Below the pieces are notes generated by a model. That model was not told the origin of the DNA, did not search any database, and worked only from the letters and a program-made list of their open reading frames with translations. 64,000 nt of DNA from Primula veris. Taxonomy: Eukaryota > Streptophyta > Magnoliopsida > Ericales > Primulaceae. Each line of letters starts with the position of its first letter. Within the stretch, counting starts at the first letter, position 1. The stretch is from assembly GCA_963682055.1 (NCBI GenBank), contig OY821747.1, positions 33,230,126 through 33,294,125 on the forward strand. Reading direction: 5' to 3'. Shown here one piece after another: positions 24,679 to 34,200 of this stretch. A program made the translations under genes and the position numbers.

Positions 24679-25990
24679 TGTTTCCCACAAATTTTTCTAT
24701 CTTTTATACCAAGACAGAAGATAAATGGAGAAAGCAAAATAATTTATTTAATATTTAGCGGGTACAATCTCTGAATATTTTCTAAAATAAAGAAAATAGA
24801 AGTCCTTTGATTAATCTCTTCACAAATGAGTTCTTATTGGCTACAATAGTTTGGTGATGATTGACTTGTTGATTTGCTTGACCTTTGAGGTTGATCTTGA
24901 CTTGTATTTCTTTGTCAGTTTGATCTTGGAAAACGCTTGATTTGTGGTTTTGAAATGTTTCCGAGGATCGAATGAGGATCTTGCTTGAATTTGTTGACAA
25001 GCTTGATTGGAGGTCTTCGGGCTTGATGAAGATCTTCGAATGCTTTGTCTTGAAAAACACTTAATTCGCGGCCTTTGGAGCTTGCTTGCGGATCGAATGG
25101 TGGATTTGTCTTGGATTTTGTTGATGAGCTTGCTTGAAGTTCTTCGTGTTTGATGAAGATCTTCGAATGCTTGGTCTTGAAAAACACTTAATTCGCGGCC
25201 TTTGGAGCTTCTTGCGGATCGAATGGTGGATTTGTCTTGGATTTGTTGATGAGCTTGCTTGAAGTTCTTCGGGTTTGATGAAGATCTTCGAATGCTTGGT
25301 CTTGAAAAACACTTAATTCGCGGCCTTTGGAGCTTCTTGCGGATCAAATGGTGGATTTGTCTCGGATTTATTGATGAGCTTGCTTGAAGTTCTTCGGGTT
25401 TGATGAAGATCTTCGAATGCTTGGTCTTGAAAAACACTTAATTCGCGGCCTTTGGAGCTTCTTGCGGATCAAATGGTGGATTTGTCTTGGATTTTGTTGA
25501 TGAGCTTGCTTGAAGTTCTTCGGGTTTGATGAAGATCTTCGAATGCTTGGTGGTTGATGGCTTGACTTCGGTAGAGCTTCTCTCTCTCTTGGATTTGGCT
25601 TTACCTTTGTCTTTCAACTTGTGTTTTTCAAGTGAGGGTAGCACCCTATTTATAGGCTCAAGGAGTACTTATTCGCAAGGATGCCTCCTATATTTTTGAG
25701 TTCTTCTCCAATTTCACAATGATCAATCAGTTTACTAATAAATTGCCCAATAGTTTGTACAAATTATAAATTAGTAGAAAAACTATAAAACTTACCCACT
25801 TCAAATAGGAATTAATCATTTGGAACCAAAAATCAACTTATTTATTTTCCACAAAAATAAAAGAAAACAAAAGGCTTGTTTTTCTATCATTTCTTTTAAG
25901 ATACTATTTTTATTTAATAAAGGAATTAAAACTCATTTTTTTAAAAACACGTGGCATATTTTTATTAGTTGAAAATTTCGCATGTCTACA
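24679..25990 (-). repeat. 3' LTR of the Tat-type element
   Basis: It is identical to 39234-40545 except, by eye, two bases near 24685-24687 (CCCAC versus CACGC) and one near 25210 (cttcttgcgg versus cttctggcgg). It contains tandem 126-bp repeats and a minus-strand TATAAATA at 25647-25654. Short open frames in it are repeat translations. Confidence 0.95.
25020..25560 (-). repeat. ~126-bp tandem repeats inside the LTR (left copy)
   Basis: About four units carry 'aaaacacttaattcgcggcc' (landmark ttaattcg at 25061, 25188, 25313, 25439), 'ggatttgtcttggatttgtt' and 'gatgaagatcttcgaatgct'. The period is near 126, a multiple of three, which keeps frames open and yields spurious ORFs. The same array lies at about 39575-40115 in the other LTR. 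Confidence 0.9.
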
Positions 25991-26003
25991 AATGCCCCCT
26001 TCG
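25991..26003 (-). other. Polypurine tract of the retrotransposon
   Basis: On the minus strand GAAGGGGGCATT directly precedes the TGTAGACA start of the 3' LTR, where plus-strand DNA synthesis is primed in LTR elements. Confidence 0.75.
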
Positions 26004-26544
26004 AGACTTGTTCAGAAATTTATGTGAATGAACACGTCTCGAATTTGTACGTATCAAAAAAACTTGGGAAGAACTAGGCGAGTCTTTGAAAAAAATAAAA
26101 TTAAGGAGCTTATATTTTCCCCGATGAACCTAGTCCGCCTTGACTTTACTTAATTAATAAATTAAACTGGCCTTCACGCCCATTTTTGTTTGTGTTATGT
26201 AAAAGCACATTTTTTTTTTTTACTTTCCTTTGGTTGGCTTGTAGTATCTATTAAATTTTGGTAAAATCATTGAAATCTAATCTCCACAAATCTTGGAATA
26301 GTATATATTTGCTTCATCTTTTTCCCGTGTGATAACCCCTGCATTTATGGGTCTTGCCAAGTTACAAAACAATTAATCCTAACGACGAGAAATTATGGAA
26401 ACCGAATATATATACATATAATAACAAGATATCACCTTTTATTTCCATAACAACCTCAAACGTTTCTATGTGGTTTATATGGAGATCAATTGTAGGCTTA
26501 AATCTCTCCCCTGATTGGAATTTCCATAATCTAGACATATTGAC

Positions 26545-26552
26545 TATAAATA
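26545..26552 (+). promoter_or_regulatory. Candidate TATA box of the antisense PMD gene
   Basis: 'gactataaataggatcatt' is a good plant TATA box on the plus strand. A transcript starting near 26580 would have a short first leader exon up to the donor at 26666. This is inferred from sequence only. Confidence 0.45.
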
Positions 26553-26981
26553 GGATCATTCTTCTTGTTTTTCTTTCAATACTAAAAACTTCCAACCCTA
26601 AGGTCGTAACAGCATCTCCAGTGTTCAGCCGCTTAATAGTTGAACCTAACACTCTCCATACCATTGTAAGTTTCTCATCTTTTTTTGTTCCTTTGTTTAT
26701 TATTCAAAATAGACAGAATATGTAGTATGTTTCCACCTTCAATGCTTTTAGGACAGAAAAGACCAACAACCAAAGAACATGTGATCTCCTGACATGCTTG
26801 TGTCCATATATATATATATATATATATTTTTGTTTCTGATCTCCAGATTGTAGCAAGTACTCTAGGTACCATGACTTAAAGACAATTTGAATGATGACGA
26901 AAAGATAATGATGTTTTACTTTGAAGATTTTGTACTACTTAAAAAGTGAACATATTGCCTTCAGACACTTTGAGAATACAA

Positions 26982-26983
<2 letters not shown>

Positions 26984-27031
<48 letters not shown>
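26984..27031. repeat. Run of 48 T
   Basis: An uninterrupted T tract followed at 27303-27325 by another of over 20. Both lie in the candidate leader intron. Length in such tracts is prone to assembly and sequencing error. Confidence 0.9.
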
Positions 27032-27034
<3 letters not shown>

Positions 27035-27484
27035 CTTTTTAAAAATCATGTGGTTATCAAAACCTGTGTAGTGTCCCTCTGTTTTTTTTTTCGAAAAAGA
27101 AACGTGAAAGACAGTAAGAAGATAACAAGATGAATATTTTACTTTCCTTTTTTTTTTTATTCCAAGAAAAAAAAAGTTTCTTGGCCATGTCAACAAAATA
27201 TATCTTAGTCTTCAATTTTGATTTAGACATTTTATGTAAGACTACAATGTATGATGCCCCCTTTTTTCTAGGAAAAATAAAAATAAAAAAAATGAGCTAG
27301 GTTTTTTTTTTTTTTTTTTTTTTTTGTTTTTGTTTTTGTTTTAACACGTAGCTAGAATTTCCTTACATTACTTGGAAGAAATTTACCAAATGATAACTTG
27401 ATGTTGAATTCTTTTAGACTGTTGCCAGTGTTGACAAAGCCTGCAATCTGTCAAGAGACCTGACAATTGGCTCGATCTTTTAGA

Positions 27485-27860
27485 TTGTTGCTAGCGTCGA
27501 CAAAGCCTACGATCTGCCAAAATACTTGGTGTTTGGCTCGTCTCTTTTAGAGTCGTTGCCAGCATTGTAAGACAAAACTCGATTCTACATGATAGTTGCT
27601 TGTGCTTGCTCGTCTCTTTTTTTGAGTTGTTGCTTGCGTTGTAACTTGAGCTTTATGGAATTGTTGTTGATGTCGACAAAGCCTACGATCTGCCAAAATA
27701 CCTAGTGTTTGGCTCGTCTCTTTTAGAGTCGTTGCCGGCATTGTAAGACAAAACTCGATTCTACATGATAGTTGCTTGTGCTCGCTCGTCTCTTTTTTGA
27801 GTTGTTGCTTGCGTTGTAACTTGAGCTTTATAGAATTGTTGTTGATGTCGGCGGAACTCA
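27485..27860. repeat. 176-bp tandem duplication upstream of the PMD gene
   Basis: Two units with few mismatches carry 'acaaagcctacgatctgcca', 'ggctcgtctcttttagagtc' (27535 and 27711) and 'gttgcttgcgttgtaacttg'. A third, more diverged start lies at about 27419-27480. A minus-strand open frame across it is a repeat shadow. Confidence 0.85.
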
Positions 27861-27978
27861 AGTGGTCACAACCCTGACATTATTGACTCGACCTTTTTCA
27901 GAGTTGTTGTCTCTATTTTTGCATGGCCCTTCTTAATTTCCACAACTAAACCATTTTTATTGCAGCATTTAAATCTTC

Positions 27979-30708
27979 ATGGCAAGCTTCGAGCTAGCGG
28001 AAAACGGCAATGAAAAGAAATTAATCATCAAGACGGTTGGGAAGACGACATCGCTGAGCATCCATCAACCGTTGACCGGTCGTCATGCCCCTGCCTGGCC
28101 GGCGCTAGAAAGTATTCCTAGAGTTAAAGCATGGACTCGCGAAGATAAACACGGAGAGATATACCTCGAGTCACCATTCGACAAAAAGGATCCTAAAAAT
28201 CAACCGTACAACACTCTTGGCCGACGTATCATTAATGGAGAGGCAAGGTGGGGCCCAAATCTAAACATACTCGGCAAATTTTCTTATATACCGAAGTATT
28301 GGGAGTGGCTGGAAGACGTTCTGGGTCGTGAGTGTTCTATGTTGAGAAACGCTGATTTGTATGATGCCATCTATGCGTCCCTTTTTACATATGAGAAGGA
28401 AATCGACGTTCTCCGTGCCTTTTGCGAGTCGTGGTGTTCCCAGACCAACTCTCTTCATACTTCGGCGGGGGAGGCATCCATTTCACTTTGGGATCTATAT
28501 GCCATCGGTGGTCTTCCTGTATTTGGTTCAATTTTTGATGAGGTCATCCCCTACCCCGATGAATTACGATCCAATGATAATAATCCGAAAACGTTCCGTG
28601 CTTGCCGATTTTTGCTTTCGGCTTTTCACCTTCTGACCAAAAAAGATAAGGTATCTATGGTCGATTGGGTGGATTTTTGGTTCAAGGGTGATCTATGGCA
28701 CGTCAAACCCACCGTGCAATCATTATCAAAGGAAAAGCGTCCCAAATATCATGGAAATCCAAGTGGTGTCATAAAAAATGTCAAGGGTTGGTCGTCGTGT
28801 GCTAAAGAGACTTTTGCATTGCTGAGTGTCCCAGATCATCTTTTTATGGAGGTATATCTTGCAGCGTTCTTGTCTTGTTGGCTATGCGCATTTGTTCTAC
28901 CCGAGGGAAACAATCTTCATATTCGTCCTACCATATTTAAACCCGCTGCCTCAATGGCCACTGGCACAAAAATTAGTCTCGCCTACCCAGTGTTGGCCTG
29001 CATATATAGAGGAATGAATACTATTTCGAACTCACCAACACCAGGCGTGTCAAGAGCTAGCCTTCCTATTCATTATGTTCTTGCGTGGATGGCCTATTAC
29101 TTCGATACCCACTACATGATACCGCAGCCTCCAGTTAACCCGATGATGGCTAAGTATTCTGGTCAAGGAGGTGCTAAATCCTTAGGTGACAAGCGTGCTC
29201 GTGAGTTAATTTATTCCGGTGATACTATTCGTTGGAACGCAACTTCGTTTGTTAAGTGTAGACGACAACCTCTTGCACCTTTTCTTAAAGCAAAACCATT
29301 AAGTGTTGACCAGTGGGCGAGATTTGCCGCTATTCGGCCGTGTTTATTAACTCTGCGACGTGGGGATGGTTTTGTATTGGAGCCCTACAATGCTCATCGA
29401 TTCAGCCGACAATTCGGGTTTAGGCAACTGGTGCCGTTCGAATCGGGGGAAAAATCTATTCGAGACTCATCACTTGAAGAGGGCTTTAAACATTGGTGCT
29501 CAAGTATGAACGATTACAGTGATTCTAAGGCAGTTATTCCACCTCTTGTGTCAGATCTGAGGACGTATAAAAGTGGTGCTTTTGTTGATTGGTGGAAGAA
29601 AGTGCATGGGAACTACCTTTTTTCGGGACGTCATATTATAATATCTTCTGTAAAGAAAGTAATTTCTGACCTGCCTGTGCCTAAGGAAGTCGAAGTTCCT
29701 GAAAGCAAAAAGTCAAAGCCTCCAGTCCCTGTCACAAATTTTCGTCCGGAAAAACGTTCTACCCCTCAAGCCGAACCAGAAGATAACTTGAGCGGGAGTG
29801 AACTGCATCATCGGAGCAAGAAGATGAAAGCAATCGTTCCTCAGAAAGAAGTTGTTGATCTTGCAGCAGACGGTGCGCCAAAGGGCACACTCTTGAATGG
29901 GGTACGTTTGAGAACTTTACTTACGCAAAGTTTTTTTTTTTTTTTTTTTTTACCTAAGTGTAACCTTATCATTGTTTTATTTTTGACTATTGCCTTTGCG
30001 TCTCATTTTAAGGTGGAGTTTTGTCTCGAGGATGATAATTTCGAGCTTGCTAAGAATTTTATGCGGGACTTGCCTATTGCAGCAAATATGTCGGACTTAC
30101 TCGGCAATGAAGAAGACAAGGCTCCAAATGCTAGTGAGGGATCTGTCGAAGGTCCAACTTCTCTCGATCTTTTCAACAAGATTAAAAAAAATGACTTATT
30201 GGTTGGAGAAGGTAATTCAAATCAACCCCAGACTTTGACAAAGGCCTTAACAGCGAAACCCTTGCATCCACGAGCTTCCCCTGCTGCTTCTATATTTGTC
30301 GGTGCTGAAGATATTGTGTCGGAACATGCGAGGAAGTATCTCATCTCTTTGTGGACGGAATTTACCCAAAAACTCTCTAGGTGTTCGGTTGAAGACTTGA
30401 GTTTCCTAGACGATGTTGCTACAACAATACTCGATGCGATGGAGCATACAAAGGTCATGGATTTATCGTTACTGAGGAGGAAGGTGTTTGATTTGCTTGC
30501 AAGGGCTTGTGAATTTAGTGTGCAGCTATCATCTTTAGAGGCAGACTCCAGAGATATCCATAAAATGGCCATCGAAGAGAAAACTAGGCTGACCACAGCT
30601 ATGGTTGGTGAGCAAGGTAAACACAAGGCCAATGTCGCTGATCAAGAAGAACTACTCGCAAATATAACTACACAAATCGAGAAGTTAGAAGCTGAAAAAA
30701 AACCATAG
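27979..30708 (+). CDS. Plant mobile domain (PMD, aminotransferase-like) protein carried antisense in the retrotransposon
   Basis: The frame is 909 codons without stops. Residues about 95-480 match the plant mobile domain: YIPKYWEWLEDVLGREC, DLYDAIYASLFTYEKEIDVL, RAFCESWC, TSAGEASISLWDLYAIGGLP. A Pro/Lys-rich linker (about 560-640) follows, then an acidic region and a Glu/Lys-rich coiled coil at the C-terminus. Bases 29902-30012 (GTACGT...TTTTAAG) look like a 111-nt in-frame intron: they encode a Phe-rich hydrophobic stretch over a T tract, and splicing joins exon 1 (641 codons) to the next in phase 0. PMD proteins occur as host genes (MAIN/MAIL type) and as genes in transposons; their biochemical role is unclear, with links to silencing and genome stability. 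The frame ends early beside an A8 run (see 30709-30902). Confidence 0.85.
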   Translation: MASFELAENGNEKKLIIKTVGKTTSLSIHQPLTGRHAPAWPALESIPRVKAWTREDKHGEIYLESPFDKKDPKNQPYNTLGRRIINGEARWGPNLNILGKFSYIPKYWEWLEDVLGRECSMLRNADLYDAIYASLFTYEKEIDVLRAFCESWCSQTNSLHTSAGEASISLWDLYAIGGLPVFGSIFDEVIPYPDELRSNDNNPKTFRACRFLLSAFHLLTKKDKVSMVDWVDFWFKGDLWHVKPTVQSLSKEKRPKYHGNPSGVIKNVKGWSSCAKETFALLSVPDHLFMEVYLAAFLSCWLCAFVLPEGNNLHIRPTIFKPAASMATGTKISLAYPVLACIYRGMNTISNSPTPGVSRASLPIHYVLAWMAYYFDTHYMIPQPPVNPMMAKYSGQGGAKSLGDKRARELIYSGDTIRWNATSFVKCRRQPLAPFLKAKPLSVDQWARFAAIRPCLLTLRRGDGFVLEPYNAHRFSRQFGFRQLVPFESGEKSIRDSSLEEGFKHWCSSMNDYSDSKAVIPPLVSDLRTYKSGAFVDWWKKVHGNYLFSGRHIIISSVKKVISDLPVPKEVEVPESKKSKPPVPVTNFRPEKRSTPQAEPEDNLSGSELHHRSKKMKAIVPQKEVVDLAADGAPKGTLLNGVRLRTLLTQSFFFFFFLPKCNLIIVLFLTIAFASHFKVEFCLEDDNFELAKNFMRDLPIAANMSDLLGNEEDKAPNASEGSVEGPTSLDLFNKIKKNDLLVGEGNSNQPQTLTKALTAKPLHPRASPAASIFVGAEDIVSEHARKYLISLWTEFTQKLSRCSVEDLSFLDDVATTILDAMEHTKVMDLSLLRRKVFDLLARACEFSVQLSSLEADSRDIHKMAIEEKTRLTTAMVGEQGKHKANVADQEELLANITTQIEKLEAEKKP
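29902..30012 (+). other. Probable in-frame intron of the PMD gene (111 nt)
   Basis: Donor GTACGTTTG and acceptor TTTTAAG flank a T-rich interval. Its length is a multiple of three without a stop, so both spliced and retained forms stay open. Confidence 0.7.
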
Positions 30709-30902
30709 TGGAATCGTCGTTGGCGAAGGAGAGGGCTATGGTATCTCAAATACAACGTGACATTGATGTTGTGACCGAGGAAGTTTCGACACTTGAAGCT
30801 AAGTGCGCCCAGAGTGAAGATGCTGAGAATGATTTGGGATTTTTATCAAGTTTTCTAGAGAGTTACCGCGACGAACTTGTAGACTTTAAGTTGTTTTCTT
30901 AG
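30709..30902 (+). pseudogene. Frameshifted C-terminal extension of the PMD gene
   Basis: Immediately after the stop, a different frame continues as ESSLAKERAMVSQIQRDIDV and then EEVSTLEAKCAQSED, ending with a stop at 30902. This is the same kind of Glu/Lys coiled coil as the end of the PMD frame. A run of eight A (about 30694-30701) sits just before the switch, so one base was probably lost from the run, in the genome or in the read. About 65 residues would be affected. Confidence 0.6.
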
Positions 30903-31004
30903 CTTACACTTTCTTTTTGTTTCTTTAGATTTGAGATTTGCTTCTTTGTTCGTTTGCACCCCCTTTTTGCGACATTTGATGTAACCAGCACAATCTCTAT
31001 TCTG

Positions 31005-31010
31005 AATAAA
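31005..31010 (+). terminator. AATAAA poly(A) signal for the PMD gene
   Basis: 'tctgaataaattcgg' lies about 100 bases after the extended frame's stop and before the end of the convergent gag-pol frame. It is a plausible polyadenylation signal on the plus strand. Confidence 0.5.
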
Positions 31011-31268
31011 TTCGGCTATTTTTGCCTTTTCAATATTTGTCTTGCTTTCGTTTCTTACTTTCTTAATTGATTTTATCCTGTGAGATATAATGGATGTGAT
31101 TTTTTTTGTTATGTTATGACTGAACTTGAGACAAGTCTCAAATTGCCTACGTACCCGTGAAGGATCAAGCCAAACGTAGTTCATTTTGTTGCCACACAAT
31201 TTATACTCATGTGGGCAACGAGTAACATGCACTTTATACTCTTGCGTCAAGGAGTGTCTTCGATTTCT

Positions 31269-34200
31269 TCAAGAGTAATAGCGCTTTAGGAACTTTCCGT
31301 TGATAGGCCCAATTTCTAATCCATCTTGAGAGCGTAACTTGTATGCACCATTTGAATAAACTTCGATTACCGTGTGCGGACCATCCCATTTGGAGACGAA
31401 TTTATTTCCCATTCGGCGTGTCATGATGATGGGTCTTCTTACTGCGAGCACCAAGTCTTCTTTTTGGAAGGACCTTTGCTTGACCCTTTTGTTGAATGAT
31501 TTTGACATACGAGCTTGATAACATTCCAACCTTTGTTGCGCTTCAAGCCTTTTTTCATCCAGTGATTCAAGTTCTTCGAGACGAAGGCGGGCATTATCTT
31601 CTAGCGTTAATCCTTCTTGGAGGGCAATCCTTAGTGATGGAATTTGTATTTCTAGGGGCAAAACAGCTTCCACGCCGTACACCAAAGAATATGGGGTGGC
31701 TTGAGTTGATGTTCGATACGTCGTCCGATATGCCCATAGAGCTTCCTTGATTCTCTCGTGCCAATCTCGCTTGGACTTAGCCACGACCTTCTTCAACAGA
31801 TTCCCAAGTGTCTTATTAAAAGCTTCGGCAAGCCCATTAGCTGGTGCGTTATACATGGAAGAGTTATGTTGCTTGAAGCCGAATTTCTCGCATAGACTTG
31901 TTACCAATTTGTTGTAAAAGGGAGTTCCGTTATCGTTAATGATGTAGCGTGGCACTCCATACCTAAAAATGATATTTGATTTGATGAAATCCACCACCGT
32001 ATCTTTCTTCACAGCTTTCAAAGGCACAGCTTCAGCCCATTTGGAGAAATAATCTGTAGCTGCTAAAATGTAAAGATGACCTCCAGATGACTTTGGCAGA
32101 GGCCCTATCGCATCTAATCCCCAAGCTTCAAAAGGCCAAGACGCGACCGTAGGGTGTAAAGGTTCATGTGGTTGGTGGATAAAATTAGCATGAAATTGGC
32201 AAGGTTGACACCTCTTGGCAAAATTGATACAATCTTTAACCATGCTGGGCCAGTAGTACCCCATTCTTTTAATTCGAAAATGAAGTTTTGGACCAGTTTG
32301 GTGAGCGCCACATACTCCGGAATGTGCTTCTTCCATCGCTTGCTTTGCCTCTTCTCCACTAAGACAGCGTAAGAACACCCCTTCAAAAGATCGTCGATAG
32401 AGCGTATTTTTATAATAGACGAACCTTGCAGCGCGTCGTCTCACATCTATCTTCCTGTGTCGATCGTCGGGTAACTTTCCATGTTGTAAGTAATCGATAA
32501 GTGACTGCCTCCAGTCTTCCTCTTCAATCTCAAGGACCGAAACAGCTGTAACTTCCTCTACGGTCTCATCATTATTTTCTGGAATTATTTCTTCATCTTC
32601 TAATTGTGGAGGGATTACCCATCTTTTACATATTGGAACGCTCATGTGTTTGTCCGGCAGGGCAATGTTGGACGCCAATTTTGCCAATGCATCAGCTTGT
32701 TTGTTCTCTTTTCTTGGAACATGGTCTAATGTAACATCTCCAAGCCACGAAATGAGATTCGCGGCATAGCCTTGATATGGTATCAATTCTATCTTCTTGA
32801 CCTCATATTCATTTAGAACTTGATTTATGATCAACTTGGAATCTCCATACACCCTAATATGCTGGTGTTTTGCATTTAGCGCCATCTCCAATCCTAATAT
32901 GAGAGCTTGATACTCTGCCATATTGTTTGAGCATTTCTGTGTGAGAGTGAAAGCATAGGGAAAAACATCTCCCTCCGGACTTAGGAACACGACCCCTGCA
33001 CCGGCGCCTTCGCTGTTTGCGGCCCCATCAAAATACATTGACCAGGGCGGCTGAACCTCTATACACATTACATCTTCATCGGGTAGGTCTTCAGATAGCT
33101 CCCATTCAGCGGGCATTGGGTGGTCAGCAAGGAAATCTGCAAGAACTTGACCCTTGACGGCCTTTTGAGGAACATAGATTATTTCAAATTCTTGAAAGAG
33201 AAGTGCCCACCTGGCTAGGCGGTCTGACCACACTGGTTTAGACATAACGTACTTGACCGGATTTGCTTTAGATATAAGTCGAATTGTATGGGCCTGAAAA
33301 TAATGCCTTAACTTCTTTATCGCAAAAACCAAGGCCAAACACATTTTCTCGATTGGCGTGTAATTCAATTCGCACGAAGTCATTGTTCTACTAAGATAAT
33401 ACAAAGCATTCTCTTTTCCGACGTCATTTTCTTGGGCTAATAGACCTCCAATGGACCGCTCTTGTGCCGCAAGGTATAGAAGTAAAGGCTTTCCAAGAAT
33501 TGGAGCTCCTAATACAGGGGGATTTAATAGGTAAGACTTGATTGCGTCAAGAGCATTATCACATGATTCATCCCATTCGAATGGGGTCCCCTTTTTCATG
33601 AGTCGACTGAAAGGTTGGCAACGACCTGCCAGGTTTGAGATGAATCGTCGAATATACGCGAGTTTTCCTTGTAGGCTTCTTAGCTCGTGAATATTTCTTG
33701 GGGCTTGTACCTTCATGATGGCCTCGATTTTGGATTCGTCGATTTCGATTCCTCGATGGCGAACGATAAATCCAAGGAATTTTCCCGATGTGACCCCGAA
33801 GGCACATTTAAGCGGATTCATCTTGAGCTGAAAGCGTCGTAATCGTTTGAAAACCGCCTCTAGGTCTTCGAGGTGTTTATGGTGGTTTTTGGTCTTTACA
33901 ACAATGTCGTCTACATAGCACTCAATGTTCTTGTGGAGCATGTCATCGAAGATCCTTTGCATTGCTCTTTGGTAAGTCGCGCCAGCATTCTTTAATCCAA
34001 ATGGCATCACCTTGTAACAGTAGATACCTTTAGGCGTGCGAAAGGCGGTCATCTCTTCATCTCGTGGGTCCATGCGGATTTGATTATACCCAGACGATCC
34101 ATCCATGAACGACAAAGTTTCATGCCCAGTTGTAGCATCAACCATGAGTTCGGTTATGGGTAGCGGAAACTCATCTTTAGGACATGCATTGTTGAGATCT

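Larger units (their letters stand above)
26666..27965 (+). other. Candidate leader intron of the antisense PMD gene
   Basis: A donor GTAAGTTT at 26666 and an acceptor 'tttattgcag' ending at 27965 would remove 1300 bases and place the ATG 13 bases into the next exon. The interval has no sizeable plus-strand coding frame, holds long T tracts, and is typical of a 5' untranslated intron. Confidence 0.4.

Noticed and set aside
24782..25644. Overlapping minus-strand frames in the LTR (also 39337-40199)
   Set aside because: The 126-bp repeat period is a multiple of three and keeps frames open; the products are repeat translations present in both LTRs.
26921..27196. Frames with poly-Phe or poly-Lys
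   Set aside because: They are produced by the 48-base T tract.
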